Positions 53,616-63,374 of a DNA stretch of 64,000 bases are shown here, one piece after another. The notes under the pieces were generated by a model. It made no database searches, was not told the DNA's origin, and saw only the letters and a program-made list of their open reading frames with translations. Made by a program: the position numbers and the translations under genes. How positions within the stretch are numbered: position 1 is the stretch's first letter; each line of letters opens with the position of its first letter. The stretch covers positions 6,899,501 through 6,963,500 of the forward strand of contig WHVY01000004.1 of the NCBI GenBank assembly GCA_022266195.1. Reading direction: 5' to 3'. This DNA is from Tetranychus cinnabarinus. Taxonomy: Eukaryota; Arthropoda; Arachnida; Trombidiformes; Tetranychidae.

Positions 53616-53670
53616 TTTTGATTAACACTGAGCAAAACTAAGAACAGAGTTGTTTCCAAAATAATTGACT

Positions 53671-54440
53671 ACCAAGATTTGAAAGTTAGCTATAAATTTG
53701 ATTTAATTCAGACACTCACTGAAAATGTTAATCAATTTGGTATGCAAATCGCGAATTATCATAATCAACTTTATAAGGCAAGTTTCCTCATTCAATAAAA
53801 GGTTAACCATACATTGATTTATTGTTTCATCCAAAAATTTTCAATGCAATTTTCAGTGGTTATTAGTTTACATGAGTGACCATTTAACCTTCATATAAGA
53901 CCAATTCCTTATTCGATTGTATGGACTCTGTCACAATTTAATGATTGTAAATAGTGTAATTTGTCATTCCTTGTGAAGATGATGAGGCTAAATAGTATTA
54001 CATGTTGTTGAGTGGAATACAGATAAATAACTTTACAAAGATTAACGGAAGAATCTGCTAAATAATCAAATCACTAGAAAGTTGATCAAAATGATAAGTT
54101 GATTGTCAAACACTTTGCCTTTCCGCTGATAATGGTTTCTTCATTAACTAAGATCAGTCAGCCAGTTTAGTGTTATTTTTGAATTCAACTCTGCATCAGA
54201 TTGGATTGCAAGTCAACTTGATTTAGATTTGTTTTTCTGCTTTGTGTACTTTTTATGGTCAAATCATCCAATTAATCGTATGGTCCTTAAGTCAATCGTC
54301 GCGAGTTGACCAGTTATTCAAGTTGTATTGAGATTCGAGATTCCGTCGCTCTAATATTTTTGGATAATTGGCGTTCCATAAAGATATAATTTATTTATAT
54401 TCATCTGTTAACTTCGATTAGTATTATTTAATTGTCAACC
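53671..54440. other. Intergenic, divergent promoter region
   Basis: This AT-rich interval lies between the start side of the right P gene (minus) and the start of the Cys-rich secreted gene (plus). I see no coding frame. Promoters of both genes are expected here, but no specific motif stands out. Confidence 0.5.
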
Positions 54441-55979
54441 ATGGCCTCTGTTAAGCTTGTAATCTTAATTATTTCATTATTTTCTTTCGTGAATTCTCAA
54501 AACTCATACTTTTTCAATCGACCTCAGCAAAAGCGTCAACAATATTTTGATGGTAAGTAGTTTGTCTTTCAATTAAACTCTTGTCCTTTTTGGTTCTTGA
54601 ATTTCCGTTTCCATGGCTCTTAATTTCCATCATGATTATATTCCGGATTGGTCCAATTTCATCATTTTAAACTCAGCTATAGTTATCACTTGAAAAGGTA
54701 ACATTAGTTAATCAGTGAGAGCAAAGTTCAACGCAAGTTAACATCAAGATGACAACCACTTGATAATTATAAATGTGTAATAACCAACTAGAGATAGAAA
54801 CGTGAGATTGTTGATTGAAATCAACTGTCAGATGAAAAAGATCCAAATCTTTTTATCCATGATGGTTCCATATTCACACAGAATGATTAATTTTGGCCTA
54901 TTCTTGTTCCTCATTGTCTTATGGCTTTATTAGATTATTTGATGAACAATGACGATAAAGTAGTTATTATTGAGATGAATGACGGAGACTCTCATGAATC
55001 AAAGTTAACCAGTAAAAGTGGCAAGATTGTGGAAAACAGCTTTTCAACATCATCTTCAACAGAAAGTGCGCCTAAAATAACAACATCAACTCAAAGTCCA
55101 GAAAATAAAGGTAAGAATATTATTATTCATCGTAAATATTATTCATCAAACTCCTTGAATCATCTTGAACGAGCCATTTTAAATGCAAGGAAAACAAATT
55201 CAACAGTAGTGTGAAACGATTAACGATAAAGATGAGTATAACAAATGTGTGAAGTACCGCAGAATGTTGATTAATGACCTTAAATGTTCCAATATTAATG
55301 TCCTATCCTACTTTTTGATCTTTGTTCGGAATGGGATGGGAATTTAATATCGATGATGATAGAGTTTGTGATTGGCCTCTTCATGTGAGATTAGATGCAA
55401 TCCAGATTGTAATGGAAGAAGCAAAAGGAACAGAAAATCCCAGAAATCCAAAGAGTATTCAAAAGCAGTAGCAGATGATTGAATAAGCATTAATCTGAGC
55501 ATAAAATGCTTTTTTTGTCGAGTTCAATCATCTCTCCTAGATTGATTAAAGATCACAATAAACACATTGCAGGTTTATTATGTAATGGTAACTGTTGAAG
55601 TGATTCAATGAAGATATTGGCATCTGAAAAGTTTTTCTTTAAAGTTTCATCATCTTTTCCATGTTTTTATCCACCAGAGGATCTTGAAGCACTTAATTGT
55701 TGCCATCTAGGTCATTTAGCTGGAAATCGAGGTTATCACTGTCATGTTGGCTTTTACTCTGCTCGAATAATGCGTAGAAATGAGAATCGAGCTCATAATA
55801 AGAAACTTTACTTCAATGGTAAACATCGGGATGGACTTTATGGAACCGAAACCATGAGACGATTTGAATATTGTATTGAATCTCGAAGCAACATGTTCCA
55901 TAAATGCTGCAAAATTGCGTCCAGATTTCATAGACATGGACCGAGATACGATACAGCCAAAAGGTTACATTCTGGTTAA
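54441..55979 (+). CDS. Secreted Cys-rich protein with CC...C...C...CC pattern
   Basis: Three exons fit in phase: 54441-54552, 54934-55110 and 55645-55979. Donors are GTAAGT and GTAAGA, acceptors are TTAG and AAAG, and all junctions are after codon base 1. They total 624 bases, or 207 residues. Exon 1 encodes a signal peptide (MASVKLVILIISLFSFVNSQ) and a short basic stretch. Exon 2 encodes a Ser/Thr-rich linker (NSFSTSSSTESAPKITTSTQ). Exon 3 holds the folded part, with seven cysteines: FPCFYPPED, NCCHLGH, YHCHVGF, EYCIES and KCCKIA. The CC - C - C - CC order recalls anaphylatoxin/fibulin-type modules but has a long insertion, so I do not assign the family. Exon 2 could alternatively read through GTAAGA to a stop at 55215. 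Because all junctions share phase 1, exon 2 could be skipped without a frameshift. Confidence 0.6.
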
Positions 55980-57585
55980 ACTGTGGACAAAAAGAAACGA
56001 TAATTAGTCATATTTGTATCATCACATTGTTATTGAGTAAGGCAACTTTATATGAATGATTAAATATAATAATAATTTTGTTCAGTAATCGTTGAAACAA
56101 TCATGCTTATGTACACACCATAGTTACCTTAAATTGATTAGTGGGAGATAAACCATATTTTTGCATCGTGATAAATGATTAAATTGCCATAAAATTGCTT
56201 ATTTCATCGCTGAACTCAACCATTTGACTTATTACTTTTGTTTTATATTTATAATCAAGTTTGGTCGCTTATCCTTTGGTGATCCTTGATAAAACAAAAA
56301 AGGAAAATTATAACAAAAGCTTGGACGATTTTCTGAATTTGATCAATACTGCCAAATCTATATGGAGATCAAATAATCTTTATAATAGTCACCAGGTTTA
56401 ACAGATTTTAGTAAATTTGTAAAAAAATAATGATTAAGTGATTACCTTGTAATATAATTGCTCCATTAAGATTATTATGACCCACTTTTACTTGCTTTTA
56501 CACATCTGTCTTTTGTATTCGTTTGATGATAGACGGTTTTTAGCATCCATTTGAAGTGAAGTTTCAAAGAGTTATCCATTTGCAAAACATTTCACCTCAG
56601 CTTGTCAGGTTGTCAAAGACCAAGGATAAACAAATGCAGCATTTATAAGCTTTAAAATAAATATTAACTGAAACATGATATTCTTTAAAGATACTGTAAA
56701 GTGTAGGAGTGATTAGGACAAAAGCGCACCAAAGTGAAATTGAAACTTCTTCCATAATATCAGCCGTTGATGTTTATATTATCTAATTGTTTCTTTAAAT
56801 TAATCACTCCTACACTCGGTGAGAGTAAAAAATTGAGTGGATCCAAGGCCGATCGGTAAGTGAAAATTTACGACCAAAAGAAAGTGTTTATCGAGAAAGC
56901 TCATTCATACAGTAAAACAGGCAACCGACTAGCTCTTCTGGTGTGTCCATAACAGAAAATCAAGTTATCATGGTCAAAGACAAATGCAGGAAACCCTCAG
57001 AACTGCTTATGAAACATTTCCAAAAATATACAATTTGTTGCAGAATCTAGCCAAATCAATCTGTCAAAAAAAGAAAGAAAACAGATGATAGTAAAATAAC
57101 AATTTTCATTTGATCAAACGTTACATATTGCTTATCCAGTAATCAGGTAAAACTTACACAAGAAGGAAATGTTGAAAACATGATCACAAAGAGCCGTCTA
57201 TCAATAGATGCTGTCCAAGTTGACTTAGAGACAGTTGAAATCATGAACATATTAAAAACATATAAAACAACAACGAGAATTGTCAATCTCAACAATTTTT
57301 ACTTAAAATTATGATTATAAATTATTTTAATTGAAATAAAATTTGATTTACTATACTGATATTGTTAATTGTCTATAGATGGCGTTATCGGCACCTTTTT
57401 TACTGTTGGTTTTTGAATTACGGTTACTGCGCATAGAGCTGAGTCCAGCCAACATTTGTATTTTCATTATAGAAGCTGATTGACAGAGAATCAAAATATA
57501 CGGCTGAATAAAAAAATAAATAAAACGGTTTTTTACCTTGTTTTGTATAATTCATTTATCTTGTTCTATCAAATTTCATTTTAAA
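55980..57585. other. Intergenic and PP4 5' region
   Basis: This interval separates the Cys-rich secreted gene from PP4. It is AT-rich and contains one short inverted-repeat element (56701-56815). The last 200 bases before 57586 should be the PP4 promoter and 5' UTR. No coding frame is supported. Confidence 0.6.
56701..56815. mobile_element. Short MITE-like element with 15-bp terminal inverted repeats
   Basis: GTGTAGGAGTGATTA at 56701-56715 is matched exactly by its reverse complement TAATCACTCCTACAC at 56801-56815. The element is 115 bases long, has no coding capacity and a non-repetitive interior. Perfect terminal inverted repeats on so short an element fit a miniature inverted-repeat element. 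I could not define a target-site duplication. Confidence 0.6.
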
Positions 57586-58971
57586 ATGTCTCTGTCAGAT
57601 TTAGATAAACAAATAGAACAACTTCGACGATGTGAAACTATCAAGGAATCTGAAGTTAAAGCTTTATGCGCTAAGGCCCGAGAGATACTTGTAGAAGAAT
57701 CAAATGTTCAAAGGGTTGATGCTCCTGTCACAGTAAGTTGTTATTGCTTTTGTTTCTTTACTCATTTATTGATGTTGTCATTTTTCCCTCTTTTTCTTAA
57801 AGGTTTGTGGTGATATTCATGGACAATTTTATGATCTGATGGAACTTTTTAAACAAGGTGGAAATGTTCCAGATACAAACTATTTGTTTATGGGAGACTT
57901 TGTTGACAGAGGCTTCTATTCAGTTGAGACATTTCTTCTCCTTCTAGCATTAAAAGTATGTATTATTTTTGTATAGTTATACAATATGATTGAAATTAAA
58001 GGTTGAAGGTGTACAGGTAATCAATTAATTGCCATTTATGTCTTATTATTGCAACCTTCAATTTCCATGGTCAAGTTAAAATATTTATAATCAACTTTAT
58101 TTTCTTTTGCCGCCTCTTCATTCCTTCCTATACTTTCTACTTTGTATCGCAATAAAGGTCAGATATCCAGATAGGATAACATTGATAAGAGGTAACCATG
58201 AAAGTCGTCAGATCACACAAGTCTACGGATTTTACGATGAATGCCTTAGGAAATATGGCTCTATCACCGTATGGCGGTACTGTACTGAAATTTTCGATTA
58301 CTTAAGTTTATCTGCAATCATAGATGGAAAGGTATGCTCATTTTTTGTTGACAAACATTCACTTGTTTAGCGATCATAATGCACATTCCTTCAGTATCGC
58401 CTTTTGTTCCCTCTTTTAATTTTTAGTTTTGATTTTATTTCAATCAGATTTTCTGTGTCCATGGAGGCCTATCACCCTCAATTCAAACCTTAGATCAAAT
58501 AAGAGTAATTGATCGTAAACAAGAAGTTCCTCATGATGGTCCAATGTGTGATCTTCTGTGGTCTGATCCAGAAGATACTCAAGGTTGGGGTGTTAGTCCA
58601 CGAGGTGCTGGATATCTATTTGGAAGTGACGTAGTAACCCAGTTTAATGCAAAAAATAATATAGATATTATTTGTAGAGCTCATCAATTGGTGATGGAAG
58701 GCTACAAATGGCATTTTAATGAAACAGTATTAACAGTATGGTCAGCTCCTAATTACTGCTATCGCTGTGGTAATGTAGCCGCTATCTTAGAGTTGGATGA
58801 TAATTTACAAAGAGATTTTACTATATTTGAAGCTGCTCCTCAGGTATGTTTACCCTTATAAGATACCTTTTATATTTTTCTGATGAATTGCAATTGACTT
58901 TTATTCTTCAATTTTAACAGGAAACAAGAGGAGTCCCTTCCAAGAAACCTCAACCAGACTACTTTTTATGA
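57586..58971 (+). CDS. PPP4C: Protein phosphatase 4 catalytic subunit
   Basis: Five exons (57586-57732, 57803-57955, 58158-58331, 58448-58843, 58921-58971) join in phase to 306 residues, the usual length for this protein. The start reads [20 protein letters not shown], which distinguishes PP4 from PP2A and PP6. All metallophosphatase motifs are present: GDIHGQ, GDFVDRG, RGNHE, the HGG of [10 protein letters not shown] and the later HQLV. The C-terminus is DYFL, the carboxyl-methylated tail type of PP2A-like enzymes. It is a Ser/Thr phosphatase that acts in the nucleus and at centrosomes with PP4R2/R3 regulatory subunits, in DNA-damage signalling and centrosome maturation. It is very strongly conserved, and no substitution in an active-site residue is visible. 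It is convergent with the EBP2 gene, whose stop is 212 bases downstream. Confidence 0.97.
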
Positions 58972-59086
58972 TCATGAGATTGGATATGGACACTTAAGCT
59001 TTAACGTTTAATGAACATAATTTTCGTCAAAAATCAACTCTCGCTCTCACTCTCACTCTCTATCTCTTTCACTTATCATTCATTTA

Positions 59087-59092
59087 AATAAA
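59087..59092 (+). terminator. PP4 poly(A) signal
   Basis: AATAAA lies 116 bases after the PP4 stop codon, behind a CT-rich tract (59035-59070). It is the first canonical signal in the 3' flank and lies before the end of the convergent EBP2 gene. Confidence 0.6.
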
Positions 59093-59183
59093 TTTCAATT
59101 TTTTTCACATGAGAATTGGTTTTTTCTTTAAATTTAATGGAAGATATTATCAAAAATTTGTTTCAAACATTTTTCAACATTAA

Positions 59184-59804
59184 TCAAAATCGATTAGTAT
59201 TAAATTTTTTCTTATATATTTTGGGTTTGCCTTTTGAGCCATGTGAAACATTAGCTGCGGATTCTGCTGTGTTGTATTTGCTTCTCTTTTTTTGACCGCC
59301 TGCACAACCGTAGACTTTCTTTTTATGGAGAGCTTTCTTAGTCATTTTTTTTACTGGTTTGCCTTTTTTAGTTTTTAGTTTCACCAGTTTCTTTATCTTT
59401 TGAATCCTATTTAGGACAGATTCCCTTTCGGTTAATGCTTTTTTAACTTTGAGCATTTGTTGATCACTTTTAGCCATCTCGGCGAAATAATCAGGCCTTT
59501 TTGTTGGTACATTGAGGGAATGCAGTCTCTTTAAACTCTCTAGCACTGAAGCTTGTGCTTGACGATAGCTGAAAATAAATATAAAATAAGTTAATTAAAA
59601 GAAACATGATAAAGAAAAAAAGACTTACAAATGCATTTCTCTATTGAAATCATGGCCAACTTCATCATCCACCAATGTTTCTGTGGTAGGGTTTGTTTCA
59701 AGGGTTTCAAACCAATCATAATTTAAATTAATTTCCTTCAATTTACGAAGAATGGCGGCTTTATTATTAATCATTAAACCAGGATTAATTTGAGACGAAA
59801 ACAT
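59184..59804 (-). CDS. EBP2: EBP2-like rRNA-processing protein (short form)
   Basis: Two exons, 59804-59629 and 59568-59184, join in phase across a 60-base intron to about 186 residues. The start MFSSQINPGLMINNKAAIL is followed by LRKLKEINLNYDWFETLE and HDFNREMHFYRQAQASVLES. Next comes LNVPTKRPDYFAEMAKSDQQM, the hallmark of the EBP2 (EBNA1BP2) family, and a Lys-rich tail with GGQKKRSKYNTAESAANVS. EBP2 is a nucleolar factor for 27S pre-rRNA processing and 60S subunit assembly. Human EBP2 has about 306 residues and yeast about 427. This copy lacks the acidic N-terminus and most of the central basic coiled segment, and starts almost at the conserved core. The start is supported by the matching MINNKAAI block. 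It is convergent with PP4. Confidence 0.88.
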
Positions 59805-59959
59805 TTTTAAATTAAATTAAGAAGAATGTTGAAAAACGTGCTGAAAAGTTGGAACTTTTACTTTTCTGTGGTTGAAACAAAAACAAAATAAGCGGTGACA
59901 TCTATTAACGTATATATGTACTTTTTCTATGTGTCACACTTGTCTTTTGATAAAGTTTC

Positions 59960-60645
59960 TTAAAGCCCATAATGCGTTTGATCACCATGATTACCCTCTC
60001 CATTGGTTAACCAATTTGAGGTTAAATGGTCTCCATTTGGTATGGGTGTATTTTCAGGAGTTGCGTTCAGTTGTTCATAATCAGTAACGTCTACAGTCAG
60101 GTTTCAATCTGTTAATGTATTGAACAAATATATTCGGACGAAAAAGGTGAGCACTGGTAAAGATACGAAGAGTGGGTCTTGATTGACTGTAGTTGGTTGG
60201 TTGCTGAAAAAGATGAAAGTTTCGTTTTTTAATCATGGAGGAAATTAACGTACGAAGCTCCTTTTTTCACCCGAGCACAGCCCTGGTAAAGGCATTGGAA
60301 AACTGCATCATCTTTATCTTTTAATTCTCCATATGATCTCCAAACATGACCGTGTGGTTTCGCATTTAGATGATCATATAAATCAATAGGATCTTCACAT
60401 TGGAAATCACATAATCACATCTTATTATGATATATTATTTATCTCCCAGTGGCATTTGTAAACGCCTTCACAACCCAAAAGTGATTGAGGAAGTGATTCC
60501 ATTATTTTGGCCTCTCGAGCTGTAGATTGTTTGATTCGTTAGCTGGATATGATTATGTACAAATTGTATTTCATTGTTTTTTAGTCGCAAAGAGAACCCA
60601 ATTTTAGCTAGTTCAATGGCATAATCAAGTCTTAGATAAACAGAT
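59960..60645 (-). pseudogene. Decayed zinc-finger gene, possibly ARID2-like
   Basis: Read on the minus strand, protein-like segments follow in different frames: RLDYAIELAKIGFSLRLKNN (from about 60633), then after a shift TAREAKIMESLPQSLLGCEG (from about 60523) leading into VYKCHWE. A stretch with stops follows (about 60410-60440), then CDFQCEDPIDLYDHLNAKPH and GHVWRSYGELKDKDDAVFQC into LYQGCARVKKGA. The end is DVTDYEQLNATPENTPIPNG, running to a TAA at 59960. C-H-W-E and C..C with H.....H look like paired C2H2 fingers, of the sort near the C-terminus of ARID2/BAF200, but I cannot confirm the family. GT-AG introns remove some breaks (a GTACGT donor near 60250) but not the stops at 60410-60440. 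I therefore call it a pseudogene, possibly a partial duplicate of an intact gene elsewhere. Confidence 0.55.
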
Positions 60646-60824
60646 TTATTTCATTTCAAAAATTGAGATCATTTGGTGATTAAATTGAGTTTAGACTCAT
60701 CTTGATTAACATTGACTCAGGTAGTGTGAGGTATAATAAATTGATAAATGGTTGGTTTGAAAAAGCATTTATGAATCTTGTTTAATTACCCATTTTTCAT
60801 ACTGAATACTCAAGGTACTTTCGA

Positions 60825-61871
60825 TTATGAAAAAATTACAGAAATTAAGACAAAAATTAACATTGATTTGGCGAGTGTTAATGCACTAGATGAAGAAGCA
60901 GGTGTAGGTGCTTCTAATCTGAAATTTGCTTCATCAAAATAAACAAATCTATCGTTTTCAGTTATCTGTAATTCATAAACTGTTTGCTTAGGATTTACAA
61001 TTCCATAATTACTATCCAATGAATCAGGAAATGACCAGCGACACTCATTTCCACCGATTTTAACATCGTGAACTTGTTTAAATATATTGAATGAAGCTTG
61101 GCCATGTTTTGAATAGGCGACGACGATACGTTCCTCAAAATTGCACTCAATATCTAGACTTATGTCATTCATTAGGTTAACTGAAACCAATCTTGGAGCT
61201 TCTCCATTGACTTTCAACAAGAAATCAGCCGATTTATTTCCTACTCTAGCAACCAACAGATACTTTTCAGATCCAACAGCTTTGTATTGATATCCATCGA
61301 CAAATGGTTCAACACTTTTAGGTAACTGACTGTAGTTAGCTGCAGGAACAGTAACAGTTTGGGTCAAGTTGTAATAGATTTGGTAACCACGGTCTGAGAT
61401 ATAGTATTGAGGGGGGTCAATCAAGTCGTATGGAAATGAAGAGTTGTTTATATCCAGTGACCAGGAACAATATTTTTGCCCTTTGATGTAAAGAGCAGTT
61501 CCATTGATCTCTGGATGAGTCTTGTTCATATCAATAATTGTTTCGCAAGGATCACTACAAGTGTACACAACATCGGAAGCATCTCTGGTCAAATCGATTC
61601 CAATAGTTTGGTCCATTGTAAGATTGTATGGATAAGATGTTACATCAAAGTAAAATTTGTTATCAAATTGATCCATTTGGTCTAATCCATGGGCTATATA
61701 ACATGATGGATTGTCAATCATGCAAAGAACGTTTAAATTGGTTATGAATTTGAGGTTCGAGATTGGACAAGTCTTGTTGAAACATTGTATCCATTCAGTT
61801 GAATTGCTGGTCCATTCGGCTGTAGCTGAATATACGAAAAGTAAATTAACAAAAATGGTTAGCAAAAACAT
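60825..61871 (-). CDS. Secreted, N-glycosylated orphan protein, possibly GPI-anchored
   Basis: This single-exon frame encodes 348 residues. The N-terminus MFLLTIFVNLLFVYSATAEW is a signal peptide. The C-terminus is Ser/Ala-rich (APTPASSSSALTLAKSM) followed by a short hydrophobic end (LIFVLISVIFS), the usual layout of a GPI-attachment signal. There are about ten N-X-S/T sites and roughly ten cysteines, several of them close together in the first half (QCFNKTCP, VLCMIDNPSCYIA, YTCSDPCETI). The beta-rich, aromatic sequence has no domain I recognise. It is probably a cell-surface or secreted extracellular protein. Lack of introns and lack of a clear family suggest a lineage-specific gene. Confidence 0.8.
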   Translation of the reverse strand: MFLLTIFVNLLFVYSATAEWTSNSTEWIQCFNKTCPISNLKFITNLNVLCMIDNPSCYIAHGLDQMDQFDNKFYFDVTSYPYNLTMDQTIGIDLTRDASDVVYTCSDPCETIIDMNKTHPEINGTALYIKGQKYCSWSLDINNSSFPYDLIDPPQYYISDRGYQIYYNLTQTVTVPAANYSQLPKSVEPFVDGYQYKAVGSEKYLLVARVGNKSADFLLKVNGEAPRLVSVNLMNDISLDIECNFEERIVVAYSKHGQASFNIFKQVHDVKIGGNECRWSFPDSLDSNYGIVNPKQTVYELQITENDRFVYFDEANFRLEAPTPASSSSALTLAKSMLIFVLISVIFS

Positions 61872-63374
61872 ATCTAAATTGGGTTGGTTTACAATTCAAG
61901 CAAATTATAAAAGTTGACAATCTTTTCTGTTACCGTTTTAATAATGTTTAGTTGAAACAAAATTGTGATCAATATAAATGGAAATTTTATATCACAAAGT
62001 CGTATTAAAAATAGCATGGAGAACAATAGGATATCTGATTGTTAATCAGAAATCAAATTAGTCAGTAATGGCATTAAAGCGATAATTTACTTGGAAATAC
62101 AATCAAAGTTAGTTTAACCTGAGACTATTCAGTGTTTTTCCGTTAATTTTGCAATGGTCTAGTTGAATAACTTGATTTTTTAGTTGTTTTTTTATTAGTA
62201 AATCAGATTAAATCATTTCCGATCAGCATTATTCATGCTTTTTAGATGAAAATTTGGAATAATGGATAAATCGAGAAATTAAGGTTACTTTTTGTCTCTA
62301 ACAAGAACTGATGTACGAAACAGCAACGACTGTAAAAACGCCTTTTTCAATTGAATTAACTATTTACTAAGAGGACGCAATTGTCACCTTTATTAACAAA
62401 CGTAGTTAATTTTAAAAATTATTTCTTTCAATTTAATTAGTTTAGACTCTGTGGGTTTGTAAGGCTTAAAGCTGAGTCCATTAGTGCATCTCTGTTTGCT
62501 ATTATAATAAAATAAGCAACACCAGGATAATCAGTTTGATAAAAAATCTAGTCCTGAAATTGTACACAAATTCATCCAAGTTTAAACTTGGACCCTGAAT
62601 TCATTTTAAATTTTCAATATCACAAATGGACTCAGTTTTTATGGCCCTACAAACCCCAAATCGGCTGAATCTAAACCAAACAATATTACTCTTTGGTCTG
62701 AGCTCTTAAATTGGAAGAAATGGTTTTTTAAACTCAAATTTTTTTACTCATTTAGGTCCATTTGTGCATAATGTGACAATTGCGTCTCTTTAGTAACAGC
62801 CAAGGCATTACATTGAAAAACGCAATAACAAGGCGTTTTTTCAGTCGTTCATGTCAACAACTAATTAACTCAAATAAAGATAAGTTTCATTCAATTATGA
62901 ATATGCGATTGTCTGATTAATTTTTCAATGGCTTTGACTTAGCTAGGTTTAATTCCAAGTCATGATGATCTCACCAGAAGTTGGTATAATATTAATAGGG
63001 AATATTGGATGAATCTAATCGCAGAATAGAGAAAAATAAAATCTAACATGATAAACATATCTGGTAACATAATCTGGTATATGTATTGAGGGCCGAAACA
63101 GATATAAATTTTGTTATTTAAAATAACATAATATTACCTTAGGTTAGGTTAATAAGATTGGTCTCATGATACAGCTTTATCTTCCTTCTAATGAGTTATT
63201 TTTTTAGAATCGAAATATTCAGTAAAGATTTAGCGAAAACACAATTCCGAGTGGAAAATTGTAAATTGTGCTTTTTTGGTTTTATTTGAGTATAAGTTAA
63301 GATCTATTCTTTACATGCTACGTAAATTGTAGAGCAAAGTATAGTCTTATGCAGAAATCTTTCAAGAATTCAAA
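61872..63374. other. Intergenic interval with a foldback element
   Basis: The interval separates the secreted orphan gene from the APMAP-like gene. About a third of it is the foldback element at 62325-62849. The rest is AT-rich with no supported frame; the promoter of the 61871 gene should be at its left end. Confidence 0.6.
62325..62849. mobile_element. Foldback/MITE-type element, about 525 bases
   Basis: The left end AACGACTGTAAAAACGCC is answered at the right end by the complement of GGCGTTTTTTCAGTCGTT. Inner pairs follow in mirror order: AGGACGCAATTGTCAC near 62370 with GTGACAATTGCGTCT near 62775, and GGGTTTGTAAGGC...CTGAGTCCATT near 62455 with AATGGACTCAG...CCCTACAAACCCC near 62625. The arms are 150 bases or more with a short centre. 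There is no coding capacity, so it is a non-autonomous element. Confidence 0.75.

Larger units (their letters stand above)
52440..53670 (-). repeat. Right arm of the large inverted duplication
   Basis: This is the reverse complement of the left arm at 49978-51130. It carries the second H frame (plus) and the second P frame (minus) in the same convergent order. The match ends near 53670, after AACTCTGTTCTTAG on the minus strand, and near 52440 towards the spacer. Confidence 0.85.
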
